This document shows, piece by piece, positions 31,743-41,639 of a stretch of DNA of 64,000 nucleotides. The position numbers were made by a program, and so were the translations under genes. Position 1 is the stretch's first letter. Each line of letters begins with the position of its first letter. Under the pieces are notes generated by a model. The model searched no databases. It was not told where the DNA came from and saw nothing but the letters and a program-made list of their open reading frames with translations. The DNA comes from UTCFX2 sp963726375 (lineage in GTDB: Bacteria > Chloroflexota > Anaerolineae > Anaerolineales > UBA4823), in assembly GCA_963726375.1 (NCBI GenBank), contig CAVSCE010000009.1, positions 62,001 to 126,000 of the forward strand, given 5' to 3'.

Positions 31743-33688
31743 GCACCTGATGGGGGGTTCTCGGATTTTCGGAGGGGGATTTCTACATCCAGGTTCGTGC
31801 CCGCTCCAGGTTTGGAGGTCACTGTGATGGATCCAGAGACGTGAGCAGCTCGCTCGCGCATGATTCGCATTCCCAGGCGGTCTTCCGGGATTTGATCCAT
31901 GTCGAAACCGAGGCCGTCGTCGCTGATTCTCACTCTCAGCCGGGCTTCCGTAGTGGACATCCGGACGAATATTTTGGACGCATTTGCATGCCGGCGGACG
32001 TTTGTAAGCGCTTCCTGCAGGATCCGGATCAGCTGGATCTCTGCTTCAGGGGAAATCGGCCACGGTCGCGAGTTTTGGGCTAACTCGTCAATCGTGAGAA
32101 TTGTTTTCAATCCCCACTGGCGCTGGAAGCGGGTGAGATATTCGCTGATCACCGCCAGCAGGTCTTTATCCGGGAAGACCGTTACGCGCAGCCCGAGCAT
32201 CTCATCTCTCAAGCTGGAGTACGCATCGCGGGCTGCGCTTTCAATTTTGTTGAGCGAATTTTCGACGGCTTTATAATTTTCATTCTCAAGGGAGAGCAGC
32301 GCATCATCAGACCAGAGCCTCATTGAGCCGATCAATTGCGCCAGCCCGTCGTGGATTTCCTGGGCGATGCGGGAGCGTTCTTCCAGCACAGCCAGGTCCC
32401 GCAGCTTCTCGGAGAGCTGAATCTGGTAGATCAGGGAACCGATCAGCCGGCCAATCAAGGCAAGCCAGCGAAGCTCCTCTGCTTCCCATTCATATTCATA
32501 CTTGGTGGCGATCTGAATCGAACCCACCAGACTGTCCTGGGCGAGCAGCGGGATGCAAACCAGGCTTCGATAACCTTCCTGGATTGGAGAGGACTGGCGA
32601 TGCGTGCATCGCCGGGCAGATCGGATGTCGCGACAGGATATAGGGTCTGAGCGATCTCAGCGTGGAACCCGCTGTCTTCCGACAAGTTTTCCATATCGGA
32701 TACCATCGCCGGCGACATCCCTTTATGCGCCATCAGCCGGTACGACCTAGTCGCTGGTTCATAGAGGCGCATCGTGATCGATGAAAAACCAGTCACCTGC
32801 TGAAGTATTCCCAAAGCCTGCCTGAAGAATTTCTCCAAGGAAGGGGGATTCTCGATATTGTACTGCAGCGAAAAGATCGTGTCGATTTTCTTATGCTGAT
32901 CGGCCAGCCGTTTTTCGCTGTCCACCCAATGTTCATTCAGGATTGCGACCTGTGATGCGACCCGTTGGATCTCATTTCCCTGCTCTGTGGATTGAATGAA
33001 GCTCAACTTGTGGTGGAGCCTGTTAATCGGATGGATCACCTTGCTAAAAAGGATGAGATAGATCAATAACGAGACCAACAAGCCCATCAGGAACGTGCCG
33101 AGAATCAACGCACTGTCCAGGAGCAGATGCCAGTCCTCGATCGGTCCAGCCGGAAATTCTGCCTGGATCAGCCCAAGGGCTGGACCCTCATCGCCGTGGC
33201 AGTTCTGACAGGAGATCCGGTTATCAATCGTTTCGGAGACGACCAGAAGCTCGCGATTGTTCCTGGTGATCGGCCGCACACTGCTCGCCAGATCCGTTGG
33301 GGCTTCCGCCGGTTCGCAATCCGGGCAGAATGGCGGCTGGTCCAGCAGCACGCCTATTTCGTCCGGGATCGAGCTGGCGAGGACAACTTCTGTCAGATCC
33401 CAGCAGCCTGATCGCTTCGACGCGGTGTTGGGTGCCAATATCGAAGACCAGCTTTTGAATAACTTCCCAATCGTTCTGCACGAAAGCATGCTGCAGGGCA
33501 TCTTCAATCAATGATGTTGTACTGAGGGTTTGGACCTCAACCGATTTGGCGATCCCCTTGATGATAAAGTTGTGGAACAGCAAGGCGCCGATTCCGATCG
33601 GGATGAAAGTAGCAAGCAGGATCAAAGCCGACAATTGGATAGAGAGGCTCGATCGAATCGGGTTGCGCAAAGGGCTCAAGGGTTTCAT
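31739..33688 (-). CDS. NarX-like sensor histidine kinase with CXXCH heme motif, frameshifted
   Basis: About 650 codons. Order of parts: N-terminal membrane helix (SALILLATFIPIGIGALLF), an extracytoplasmic sensor region ending with CQNCHGDEG, a second helix (ILGTFLMGLLVSLLIYLIL), a HAMP-like segment, a GAF domain (QVTGFSSITMRLYEP), HisKA_3 with the phospho-His in RIAQEIHDGLAQ, and an ATPase domain (EALTNVRRHANA, ISDDGLGFD). CQNCH fits CXXCH for covalent heme c, and a CPDC pair lies before it. Breaks near 33,400 and 32,530. It precedes its regulator with overlapping codons. A redox or gas signal is plausible. Confidence 0.88.
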
Positions 33689-33878
33689 TGGTTTCGCGGG
33701 TTGCTGAAGATGAAATTCAGTAAAAAATGCCTGCGCAACAGTATAAAGTTGAACCGGTTGAAAGTCAATCCAGCTTTGAAAACACTTCTCTATGTTCACA
33801 GCATCCCGGAGATCATCCCCAGGTTGAATGGGACTATCCATTCGGAGCCGATGGAAGCAAAATAATCCGATCGGGTAC

Positions 33879-33940
33879 TTGACAGGTCTATCTGGTAAAG
33901 CTATACTCAAAAACCATAAGATTAAGTTTAACCTTAATCT
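33879..33940 (+). promoter_or_regulatory. Consensus promoter with downstream inverted repeat, for the ArsR-PBP regulator
   Basis: TTGACA (33,879-33,884), 17-nt spacer, TATACT (33,902-33,907). Just downstream lie perfect 8-bp arms AGATTAAG / CTTAATCT (33,919-33,926 and 33,933-33,940) with a 6-nt centre, 11 nt before the regulator ATG. The repeat covers the expected transcription start region, a good place for autorepression. Confidence 0.75.
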
Positions 33941-33951
33941 AAATACTTGAT

Positions 33952-34939
33952 ATGGAATCGACTCCCAATCTCTTCAAGCTCCTCAGCAATCCCAAGCGCC
34001 TGGCGATCCTGCGCCGGCTGATGAGCTCACAGGCGACCCTGACCCAGCTTGGAGAGCATTTTCAAGAATCGCCCGCTCACATCCGCCATCATTTAAAGCT
34101 GCTTGAAGAGGCCGGCCTGGTCGAATTCATTGAATCGCGCCCGGTCCTGGGTGGGCAGGAGAAATACTACCGCGCCAGCCAGCACGCAATCATCATTCAC
34201 CAGGCAGTAATGCCTGATATCCCTGCTGGCAAGCACGGATTGATGATCAGCTCGATCGAATTCTGCCGTCCGCATGCTGGCAGATCAATTTTCCCGAACC
34301 ACTGTGCCAATTTTCCTTGTCCATATGCCGCTCTCCAGCATGGACGGCTTGATCGCGCTGCGACAGGGGCTGTGCCAGATCAGCGCCTCACACCTGATCG
34401 AGCCCGGAACCGAAGTATACAATCGAGCTTACGTCCGGATGCTCTTTCCCGGACAGGCCATGGCGCTGATCCGGGTCTTCTGCCGTCTGGAAGGGCTGAT
34501 CGTCCAGCCGGGAAACCCGCGAGGAATTCGCTCGCTGGAGGACCTGACCCGCCCGGAGCTCTGCTTTGTAAACCGTGAAACCGGTTCCGGGGTGCGCCAG
34601 TGGCTCGACCTGCAGCTTGAAAAGCAAGGAATCCAGCCCGAGCATATCGCATCGAAGCAAAGCCTGGCACGCTCCCATAATGCAGTCGCACGCCAGGTGC
34701 AGCAAAAAACGGCGGACTTTGGAGTGGGGCTCGCGGAAAGCGCCCACCAGTTTGGAATGGATTTCGTCCCACTTTATGAAGAGCCATACGAGCTGGTCTT
34801 CCCGGAAAGCCTGACAGCCAGCCCGGAATACGCTCCCTTCTTCGAATATTTAAATACCGGTGATTTTCGCACATCCTTGAGCAATCTTAGTGGTTATATG
34901 GTTTCCCAAACATCAGGCAGTGTCGAAGTAATCCGCTAG
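33952..34939 (+). CDS. ArsR-type HTH regulator with periplasmic-binding-protein-like domain, frameshifted
   Basis: N-terminal winged HTH (LSNPKRLAILRRLMSSQATL, HIRHHLKLLEEAGLVEF) joined after a break near 34,260 to a PBP-like effector domain of the type found in molybdate-associated regulators (FVNRETGSGVRQWLDLQLEK; NAVARQVQQKTADFGVGLAE). About 329 codons. The second domain resembles ModA/PBP-like_1 folds rather than the ModE Mop domain. It sits immediately before the molybdate/tungstate import operon and probably senses oxyanion or cofactor status. The conserved second part makes the break look technical. Confidence 0.78.
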
Positions 34940-35017
34940 GGTTTCCTGCACCAGCGTCCATCCAGGCACCCTGAAGGGTTCTAGCTAAAATATCATCATG
35001 AAACCTGGAGAATAATT

Positions 35018-36935
35018 GTGAAACTGAAATCCATCCCTTTTCTATTGTTGACGATTTCCCTGCTGCTGACCGGCTGTGCTCCTAGTCGACAGCCGCTCCA
35101 GCCGGGGTTGAGCCGACTGCGGTGGCAGCTCAAACCCCTGCAGGTGTCGATGCGTCAAGTTCTCCGGAGGCGCCGGCTGCCGTTCCTGAGGAATCGGTTG
35201 ATCTGATCGTCTTCGCAGCGTCTTCACTGACGGAGCCCTTTGGCGAGATCGGCAATCTGTTTGAAGCAAGCAATCCCGGGGCGACCGTCGTATTCAACTT
35301 CGCCGGGTCGCAACAGCTGGCCCAGCAGATCAATGAAGGTGCGCCGGCGGACGTATTTGCGAGCGCCAGCAAAAAATGGATGGATGCAGTCATCGAAGCC
35401 GGGGAGATCGTCAGCCGGGACTCAGCAAACTTTTGCGAAAAACCGTTTGGTTGTGATTTTTCCAAAGGACAACCCGGCTGGATTGGCAGAATTGACGGAC
35501 ATTACCAAACCCGGCCTAAAGCTGGTGCTCGCCGCGAAGGAAGTCCCGGTCGGCCAGTACGCTCTGGACTTTTTGGACAAGGCGGTCAAAGATCCGCAAT
35601 ACGGAGCGACGTTCAAAGACGAGGTCCTCAATGAACGTCGGTCTCGTACGAGGAAAACGTCAAGGCCGTGCTCACTAAAGTGGCTTTGGGCGAGGCGGAT
35701 GCCGGGATCGTCTACCTGAGCGACATTTCAGGCAGCGGATGCAGACAAGGTCGGCAACCTGGAAATCCCTGACGCATTTGAACGTGATCGCCAGCTTATC
35801 CGATCGCATCCAGTCAAAGAGAGCAAGGATTAAGGAGCTGGCACAGGCGTTTATCGACCTGGTGCTCGCTGCCGGAAGGCCAGGACATTCTGGCGAAGTA
35901 CAATTTCATCCCGGTGGCAAAACCTGCGGCTTCTGGCGAAAGATCGTCGTCACTGACGCCCTGGGTCGAGAAGTGGCCTTTGAAAAGCCGCCGGAGCGGA
36001 TCGTCCTGAACGGTAAAGCGCTCTTCATGATCGCCGACGCGATCTACACATTCCCGGAAGCCTCCAGGCGGATTGCTGCGATCGGAGATACAAACCAGGG
36101 CACAGGCAACTTTATCCCTCTGATCGATCCCAGTTTTTACGACAAGATTCAATTGGGGAAAGAAGCCGGCGTCGAGCAGATCGCTGCAGTCCAGCCGGAT
36201 CTGGTGATCTTGAAAAGCAGCGCGGCTGAAACAATGGGTGCACCGCTCGAGCAAATCGGCATCCCGGTCGTGTACGTGGATTTTGAGACCGAAGAGCAGT
36301 ACCAGAGAGACCTGGCAACCCTGGGTCAGCTCTTCCAGAACGAAGCCAGAGCGCAGGAAGTGGCAGCCTTCTACCAGGAGCGCAGTCGACCGGGTCAGTC
36401 AGGCAGTAAAGGGGTTGAAGAATGAAGAAAACCCCGCACTCTGCTGCTGTACTACTCGGATAAAGACGGCCAGGTGGCGTTCAACGTCCCGCCGATGGGC
36501 TGGATGCAGACCTATCTGGTCCAAACCGCCGGCGGCAACCCGATCTGGGCAGACGCTAACCCTGGGAAAGGTTGGACGAAGGTCAGCCTGGAGCAGGTCG
36601 CCGCCTGGGACCCGGACCAGGTCTTCATCGTTTCATATAATAAACCAACGCTCGAAGTGATCGCCAGCCTGAAAGCCGATCCGCAGTGGCAGGAGCTGCG
36701 GGCGATGAAGGACGGAAAAGTATACGGATTTGCGACCGACCTGTACAGCTGGGACCAACCGGACACGCGTTGGGCACTCGGCTTGCTCTGGCTGGCGAAG
36801 ATGATCCATCCGGATCTATTCCCCGACCTGGATATCCAGCAGGAGGCCCAGGACTTCTACCAGGAATTATATGGGATGGACAAAGCAGCCTTCCAAAAGG
36901 AAATCCTGCCTACCATCCTGGGAAATTTGCCTTGA
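35018..36935 (+). CDS. Fused ModA-TroA/MolA-like substrate-binding lipoprotein, frameshifted
   Basis: Two binding-protein folds appear in one frame. After a lipobox (LLLTGCAP) and an Ala/Pro linker comes a ModA domain (LIVFAASSLTEPFGEIGNLF, FNFAGSQQLAQQINEGAPAD) that ends FIPVAKPAASG. A TroA-type helical-backbone domain follows (IVVTDALGREVAFEKPPERI through ILPTILGNLP). Adding one A to the AAA at 35,939-35,941 joins them directly through about eight residues, with no stop, start codon or ribosome site between. Other breaks lie near 35,095, 35,430, 35,635, 35,740, 35,880 and 36,420. GTG start at 35,018 with GGAG upstream. If the fusion is an assembly fault, this is modA followed by a molA-like gene. 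Confidence 0.75.
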
Positions 36936-37972
36936 TTCGAGAGCGAACTCTCCCCATTCAGAAGGTTCAAGAAAGCACCAGCATCGCCAGCCGCAGCCGG
37001 GTATTGGTCTATCTTGCCTTGCTGCTGCTGGGGGCGATGGCTCTCTGCCTGTTCATCGGTCGTTATCCGCATCCGGGATTGATCTCGCTGGAGCGCCTGG
37101 GCGATGACACCCTGGCCCAGCGCCTGATCTGGAACCTGCGCCTGCCTCGCCTGCTGACGTCGGTCCTCCTGGGGATGTCGCTCTCCGCGGCCGGCGCGGT
37201 GTTTCAGACCATTTTTGGGAATCCGCTGGTCGAACCCGGTTTCCTGGGAGTCTCGCAGGGAGCTGCCTTTGGAGCGGCATTCAGCATTATCTTTCTGACG
37301 AGCGCCGCCCTGTCGGTGCAAGCCAGCTCGGCGTTCTTTGCTTTTATTGGGCTGGGGCTTTCCTATGTGCTGGCAAGGAAGGTGCGCTACGGCGGCTGGG
37401 TGCTGCGGCTTGTGCTGGCGGGCATCGCTGTGTCGGCCTTGTTTTCTGCCGGGCTGGGTATCTTAAAATACCTTGCCGATCCGCTCAGCCAGCTTCCAGA
37501 AATCACTTTCTGGATGCTCGGCGGGCTGTGGGGGATCACCTGGGAGCGGCTGAGGTCGATCCTGCCGGTCGTCCTGGTGGGGCTGATCTTGATGTACCGG
37601 ATGCGCTGGCGGCTGAACTTACTCTCGCTCGGTGACGAGACTGCCTATTCGCTCGGACTGGCGCCGACCCGGGAAAGGACGATCGCGCTCACAGCTGCAA
37701 CTGCCGCGACCGCGGCGGTGATCTCGGTCAGCGGAATGGTCGGATGGGTGGGTTTGATCACTCCGCACATGGCGCGCCGGATGTTTGGCGCTGACACTCG
37801 CTTTGCGCTGCCAGCCGCGATGCTGATGGGCGGTCTGTTCACGCTTATTTGCGACACCCTGGCCCGGACGCTGCTTGCCGGCGAGATTCCGCTGGGCATT
37901 TTGACTTCTTTACTGGGATCGCTGTTCTTCCTGATCCTGATGATCTCCCAACCGGTGCAGAAAACAGCATGA
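36932..37972 (+). CDS. FecCD/BtuC/MolB-type ABC transporter permease
   Basis: Intact, 347 residues, about ten hydrophobic segments. Family signatures are LRLPRLLTSVLLGMSLSAAG near the N-terminus, the GNPLVEPGFLGVSQGAAFGA motif, and VGWVGLITPHMARRMFG as the ATPase-coupling loop. A TTG start at 36,932 overlaps the previous stop (TTGA) and puts the frame in register with the stop. This type moves siderophores, B12, heme and, in MolB, molybdate/tungstate. It fits the TroA-like half of the binding protein encoded just upstream. Confidence 0.92.
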   Translation: MIRERTLPIQKVQESTSIASRSRVLVYLALLLLGAMALCLFIGRYPHPGLISLERLGDDTLAQRLIWNLRLPRLLTSVLLGMSLSAAGAVFQTIFGNPLVEPGFLGVSQGAAFGAAFSIIFLTSAALSVQASSAFFAFIGLGLSYVLARKVRYGGWVLRLVLAGIAVSALFSAGLGILKYLADPLSQLPEITFWMLGGLWGITWERLRSILPVVLVGLILMYRMRWRLNLLSLGDETAYSLGLAPTRERTIALTAATAATAAVISVSGMVGWVGLITPHMARRMFGADTRFALPAAMLMGGLFTLICDTLARTLLAGEIPLGILTSLLGSLFFLILMISQPVQKTA

Positions 37973-38745
37973 GCAATTCGCTGCTTTCCTTCGATCATAT
38001 CCGCTTTGGTTATTCAGCGCACCAGCCTGTCGTCCTGCCGGACCTCTGCCTGGAGGTCCGACCAGGAACAGTGACCGCTATCCTGGGTCCAAATGGCGCC
38101 GGCAAGACCACGCTGCTGCACCTGATCTTGGGCTGGCTCAAGCCGCAGTCCGGGGTCATCTATCTGGATGGAAAACCGCTTGGGCGCTATGCCCGCAACG
38201 AGTTGGGAAGATGCATCGGTCTTGTGCCGCAGAGCGAGCCTGTCGCATTTGATTACACCCTGCTCGATTATGCGCTCTTCGGACGCACACCGTACCTTCG
38301 ACCGTTGGAGATGCCGAGTAAAAAGATATCGCCATCGCCCGGAAAGCCCTGGAGCGGATCGGGTTGGGGGAGCTTGCCTACCGGCCGGTCACCGGGTTGA
38401 GCGGCGGCGAGCGCCAGCTAGGGCTGATTGCCCGTGCGCTTGCTCAAGAGCCGCGTCTGCTGCTGCTGGACGAGCCGACCTCTCATCTGGACCTGAGCAA
38501 CAAGGCCCGCTTGATCCACCTGCTCAAGCGCCTGAACGCAGAAGGAGTCACAGTCATCTTCACTACCCATGAACCGGAAGTGGCCTCAGCGTTGGCGACG
38601 CACATGATCCTGATGCGCGAGGGCAGGGTGCAGCAGCTGGGCAGCCTGCACAGAGGTCCTGACAGCTGAAAACCTATCCGAACTATACGGGCTCCCGGTG
38701 GAGGTCGTAGAATCCAACGACCGCCGGCTCGTGGTGTGGAGCTGA
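37969..38745 (+). CDS. ABC transporter ATP-binding protein (FecE/MolC-like), frameshifted
   Basis: ATPase of the importer. Walker A GPNGAGKTTLL (residues 43-53), Q-loop VPQSEPVAF, signature LSGGERQ, Walker B LLLLDEPTSHLD and switch His in FTTHEPE. One break at 38,320-38,324: five A's where six restore the frame (EMPSKKDIAIARKALERIG). Another near 38,660. About 259 codons. Its ATG overlaps the permease stop (ATGA). It is the only ATPase in an operon that encodes two different permease types. Confidence 0.92.
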
Positions 38746-38750
38746 ACCCA

Positions 38751-39309
38751 ATGGAGAGGAATGCTCGAAGCCCGGAAATCGTCGTATTGACTGGCTGGCG
38801 CGGGGCAGGAAAGACCAGCCTGCTGCTCAGACTTGTCGGAGCAGGCAAAAACGGCAGGTTGGTCAGTGCGCGGGCTGCTTGCACCTGCCAGGATGAAGGA
38901 CAGCCAGAAAACAGGGATCGAGGTGGTAATGCAGCACAGGGGAACGCCGCCTGCTTGCCAGCCTTATACCAGACGAGCTGCACGGTCCACGGGTTGGCAA
39001 CTGGATTTTTGACGGGGATCTTTTGCGTGGGGCGACGGTATCCTGAGGCTGTCCTTGCCATGCGACCTGTTTGTGCTGGACGAGCTGGGTCCGCTCGAGT
39101 TTGACCGCCATCAGGGTTGGACGGCCGGCTTTGACCTGTTGGCGGCAGCATCGACCTTTCGATTGGCGATCGTCGTCGTTCGTCCGGAATATGTTCAGGT
39201 TTTTCTGCAGCGTTTTCCTCAAGCCGAAACAGCCACCATTCAAAACCCTGGTGAGATCGAACGCATGAGCGCACAGCTTGCGCAAAGATATTGGAATGTC
39301 CCTTGGTAG
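38751..39309 (+). CDS. P-loop nucleoside-triphosphatase, THEP1-like, frameshifted
   Basis: Small P-loop protein, about 186 codons. Walker A in LTGWRGAGKTSLLLRL near the N-terminus, Walker B-like LFVLDELGPLEFDRHQGW, and a later IVVVRPEYVQVFLQRFP. These fit the THEP1/NTPase group. Breaks near 38,870 and 38,920. It sits between the ATPase (5 nt gap) and the ModB-like permease (3 nt gap), so it is co-transcribed with oxyanion import. Its role there is unknown; a regulatory or cofactor-handling NTPase is one possibility. Confidence 0.65.
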
Positions 39310-39312
39310 AAC

Positions 39313-40185
39313 GTGAATTTACCCGACCGCAAGGCGGATTTAACAGCGGACAGGCAGGCAGCCCGGGATCTTATCAAGCCGGAGGAGCACAACGAAAAAC
39401 TGGAGCGAGCACGCCTGGCGCCTGGCTGCGCTCCCGATGGTGGTCTTTTTATTAGTCCCGATCCTGATGCTGTTCAGCCGGATCACATTCCAGGAGCTGC
39501 TGGAGAACCTGAGCTCGGAGGTGGTCATACAGGCGATGGTCATCAGCTTTAAGACCACCATGGTCAGCCTGGGGATCATCCTGGCGGCGGGCACACCGCT
39601 GGCATACCTGATGGGGCGGCATAACTTCCGGTTTAAAAAGGCGCTGGACACCCTGATCGATCTGCCGACGGTGCTGCCGCCTTCGGTTGCCGGCGTTGCA
39701 CTTTTGATGACCCTGGGACGGAAAGGGATCATCGGCGGCTGGCTGGATGGGATCGGCGTGCCTGTGGCGTTCACAGCAGCGGCGGTTGTGCTCGCTCAGA
39801 CGTTTGTCGCAGCTCCGTTTTATATCCGGTCTGCCACATTGGGATTTGCCGGCATCGAGATGGAGATCGAGCAGGCCGCCCAGCTGGACGGCGCCGACCG
39901 CACCCAGATTTTCCGCTACATCGTCCTGCCGCTTTCCCGGTTTGCGCTGATCAGCGGGGCGATGATGAGCTGGGCGCCGCGCCCTGGGAGAGTTTGGCGC
40001 GACGATGATCTTTGCCGGAAATTTTCCCGGGCCGGACGCAGACGATGACGACTGCAATCTACCTGGGATTTGAAAAGGACCTGGAGAGCGCCCTGACCTT
40101 GTCCGTCATCCTGGTGATCGTCTCGTTTCTTTCTCTCCTTTTCATCAAAGTGCTGATCGCATTCGAATCTGAAAGAGGCTTATAA
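39313..40185 (+). CDS. modB: ModB-type molybdate ABC transporter permease, frameshifted
   Basis: Membrane subunit of the ModB/CysTW type, about 290 codons. After a charged N-terminal tail come helices LPMVVFLLVPILMLFSRITF and later; LIDLPTVLPPSVAGVALL is a strong ModB signature, and EQAAQLDGADRTQIFRYIVL is the ATPase-contact loop. The end reads GATMIFAGNFPGRTQTMTTA, also typical. Breaks near 39,430 and 39,975. GTG start at 39,313, 3 nt after the NTPase stop. No modC gene follows, so it either uses the FecE-like ATPase upstream or one encoded elsewhere. Confidence 0.88.
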
Positions 40186-40242
40186 TAACTTTTCAACCCG
40201 TGAATAGATCAATTCAACCACAAAAATTCCAGGAGAAACAGA

Positions 40243-40452
40243 ATGAAGCTCAGCGCAAGAAATGTTCTCAAAGGGACCGTCATCAAAGTCACACGCGGTG
40301 CAGTCAACGCAGAAGTGACCCTGCGCCTGGCAGGTGGAGCGGAAGTTGTGTCGATCATTACCAATGAATCGGTTGAAGGGCTCGGCTTGAGGGAAGGCAT
40401 GGAAGCCTACGCTGTGATCAAGGCTTCCAGCGTGATGATGGCGGTTGATTAA
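40243..40452 (+). CDS. mop: Mop-type molybdenum-pterin binding protein (TOBE domain)
   Basis: 69-residue single Mop/TOBE domain: SARNVLKGTVIKVTRGAVNA, then VSIITNESVEGLGLREG and AYAVIKASSVMMAVD. It binds molybdate or tungstate as an oligomer in the cytoplasm and serves as storage or sensor. Ribosome site AGGAGAAAC precedes the ATG. Located 57 nt after modB, it closes the import operon and is good evidence that the operon handles molybdate or tungstate. Confidence 0.95.
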   Translation: MKLSARNVLKGTVIKVTRGAVNAEVTLRLAGGAEVVSIITNESVEGLGLREGMEAYAVIKASSVMMAVD

Positions 40453-40458
40453 CAGATT

Positions 40459-41289
40459 ATGGAAACAATCCCAGACTGGGCTGAGCTTTGGAGAGAGCTG
40501 GTCAATCTATACGATCACTGGCATGCGGACGGGGAAGTCCCGGAAGACCACTGGAAGCACCGGGCTCGCTCCTTTTCTGAAGAAATCGAAAGGCGCTGGT
40601 CCCGGCCTGATTCGAGCCGGGATTTCTTCGTATCCAGGCTGAACATGCTCCCTGAAGGGACGCTGGTGGACATCGGCGCGGGCACCGGGGCATGGTCGAT
40701 CCTGGCATCCAGGTCTCTCGCTTCAGTCACGGCAGTCGATCGGTCGGCCGGTATGATCGAAGTCATGCGCGAAAACCTTGAGAAAGCCGGAGTGTCCAAC
40801 GTCCGGGTCGTCGAAGGTGCCTGGCCGGACGTCGATCTGGAACCGCACGATTTCTCGCTGTGCTCGCACGCGATGTACGGAGAGCCGGATTTCCCCCGCT
40901 TTGTCCGCAAGATGATCGCAGTCACCCGGCGGACCTGCTTTATCCTGATCCGGGCGCCAAAGGCGGATGGGCTGATGGCCGAGTTCGCCCGGACGGTGCT
41001 CGGCCACCCGAACGACAGCCCTAATTTTACGATCGCCTACAACTGCCTGCTCGAGATGGGGATCTACGCCAACGTGCTGATTGAAGAAGATGGGCGCTGG
41101 AAGCCCTGGTCGCAGGACAGCCTCGAAGACGCTCTGGCTGACGTCAAACGCCGGTTGGGGTTAAGGGTGAATCCGCAGTATGACGCCTATTTTGCTCGCA
41201 GGCTGCAGGAAGAGCTTGCCTTCAAGGATGGAAAATACGTCTGGCCCCACGGGGTCCGTTCGGCGCTGATCTACTGGGACGTGGATTGA
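40459..41289 (+). CDS. Class I SAM-dependent methyltransferase
   Basis: 276 residues, intact. Rossmann methyltransferase motif I LVDIGAGTGAWS (residues 69-80), acidic residue in SVTAVDRSAGMIEV, motif IV-like DFSLCSHAMYG. It begins 6 nt after mop with no gap for a promoter, so it belongs to the same transcript. Substrate unknown. Its link with a molybdenum import operon is unexplained. Confidence 0.88.
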   Translation: METIPDWAELWRELVNLYDHWHADGEVPEDHWKHRARSFSEEIERRWSRPDSSRDFFVSRLNMLPEGTLVDIGAGTGAWSILASRSLASVTAVDRSAGMIEVMRENLEKAGVSNVRVVEGAWPDVDLEPHDFSLCSHAMYGEPDFPRFVRKMIAVTRRTCFILIRAPKADGLMAEFARTVLGHPNDSPNFTIAYNCLLEMGIYANVLIEEDGRWKPWSQDSLEDALADVKRRLGLRVNPQYDAYFARRLQEELAFKDGKYVWPHGVRSALIYWDVD

Positions 41290-41375
41290 AGGGGAGGCGG
41301 CCTGGAAGTAAACTTGCGGTCAGCCAGCATCTTCCTTCTTTGTCAATATCAAGAATGAAATCAGGCATTTGTCCA

Positions 41376-41639
41376 TCATCGCATACTACCGGACAGATCG
41401 AGGCTACCCGGGTCCTTCACCTGGGCGAACAGTTCATCCCGAGGCACCCTTTCGTTCAGCCTGCTGCCGTTCGCAACGATCACATATGCCGGGCAGGAGG
41501 TGTGGCTGACGAACCTGACCGGGGTCCAGTCAAGACACTCACCGGGCAGCCCGATTCGTCGCCAGTAGACCTGACCAGGCACTAGGCTCTTCGGGCGCAA
41601 GCAGGGGAGCGCTGGTGTTGGAATGTGCGTTTCGTTCAC
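41376..41639 (-). CDS. Small hypothetical protein
   Basis: 87 residues, not recognised. Contains LVPGQVYWRRIGLPGECLDW and VRFVSHTSCPAYVIVANGSR, a compact beta-rich composition. GTG start at 41,639 has GGAG 6 nt upstream, which favours a real gene. It lies antisense to the methyltransferase tail region and stands alone. Codon content resembles its neighbours. Confidence 0.5.
   Translation of the reverse strand: MNETHIPTPALPCLRPKSLVPGQVYWRRIGLPGECLDWTPVRFVSHTSCPAYVIVANGSRLNERVPRDELFAQVKDPGSLDLSGSMR

Noticed and set aside
36240..36935. Siderophore or cobalamin uptake as the main role of the FecCD-type importer
   Set aside because: Possible by family alone, but direct fusion of the binding domain to ModA and co-operonic modB and mop favour molybdate or tungstate.
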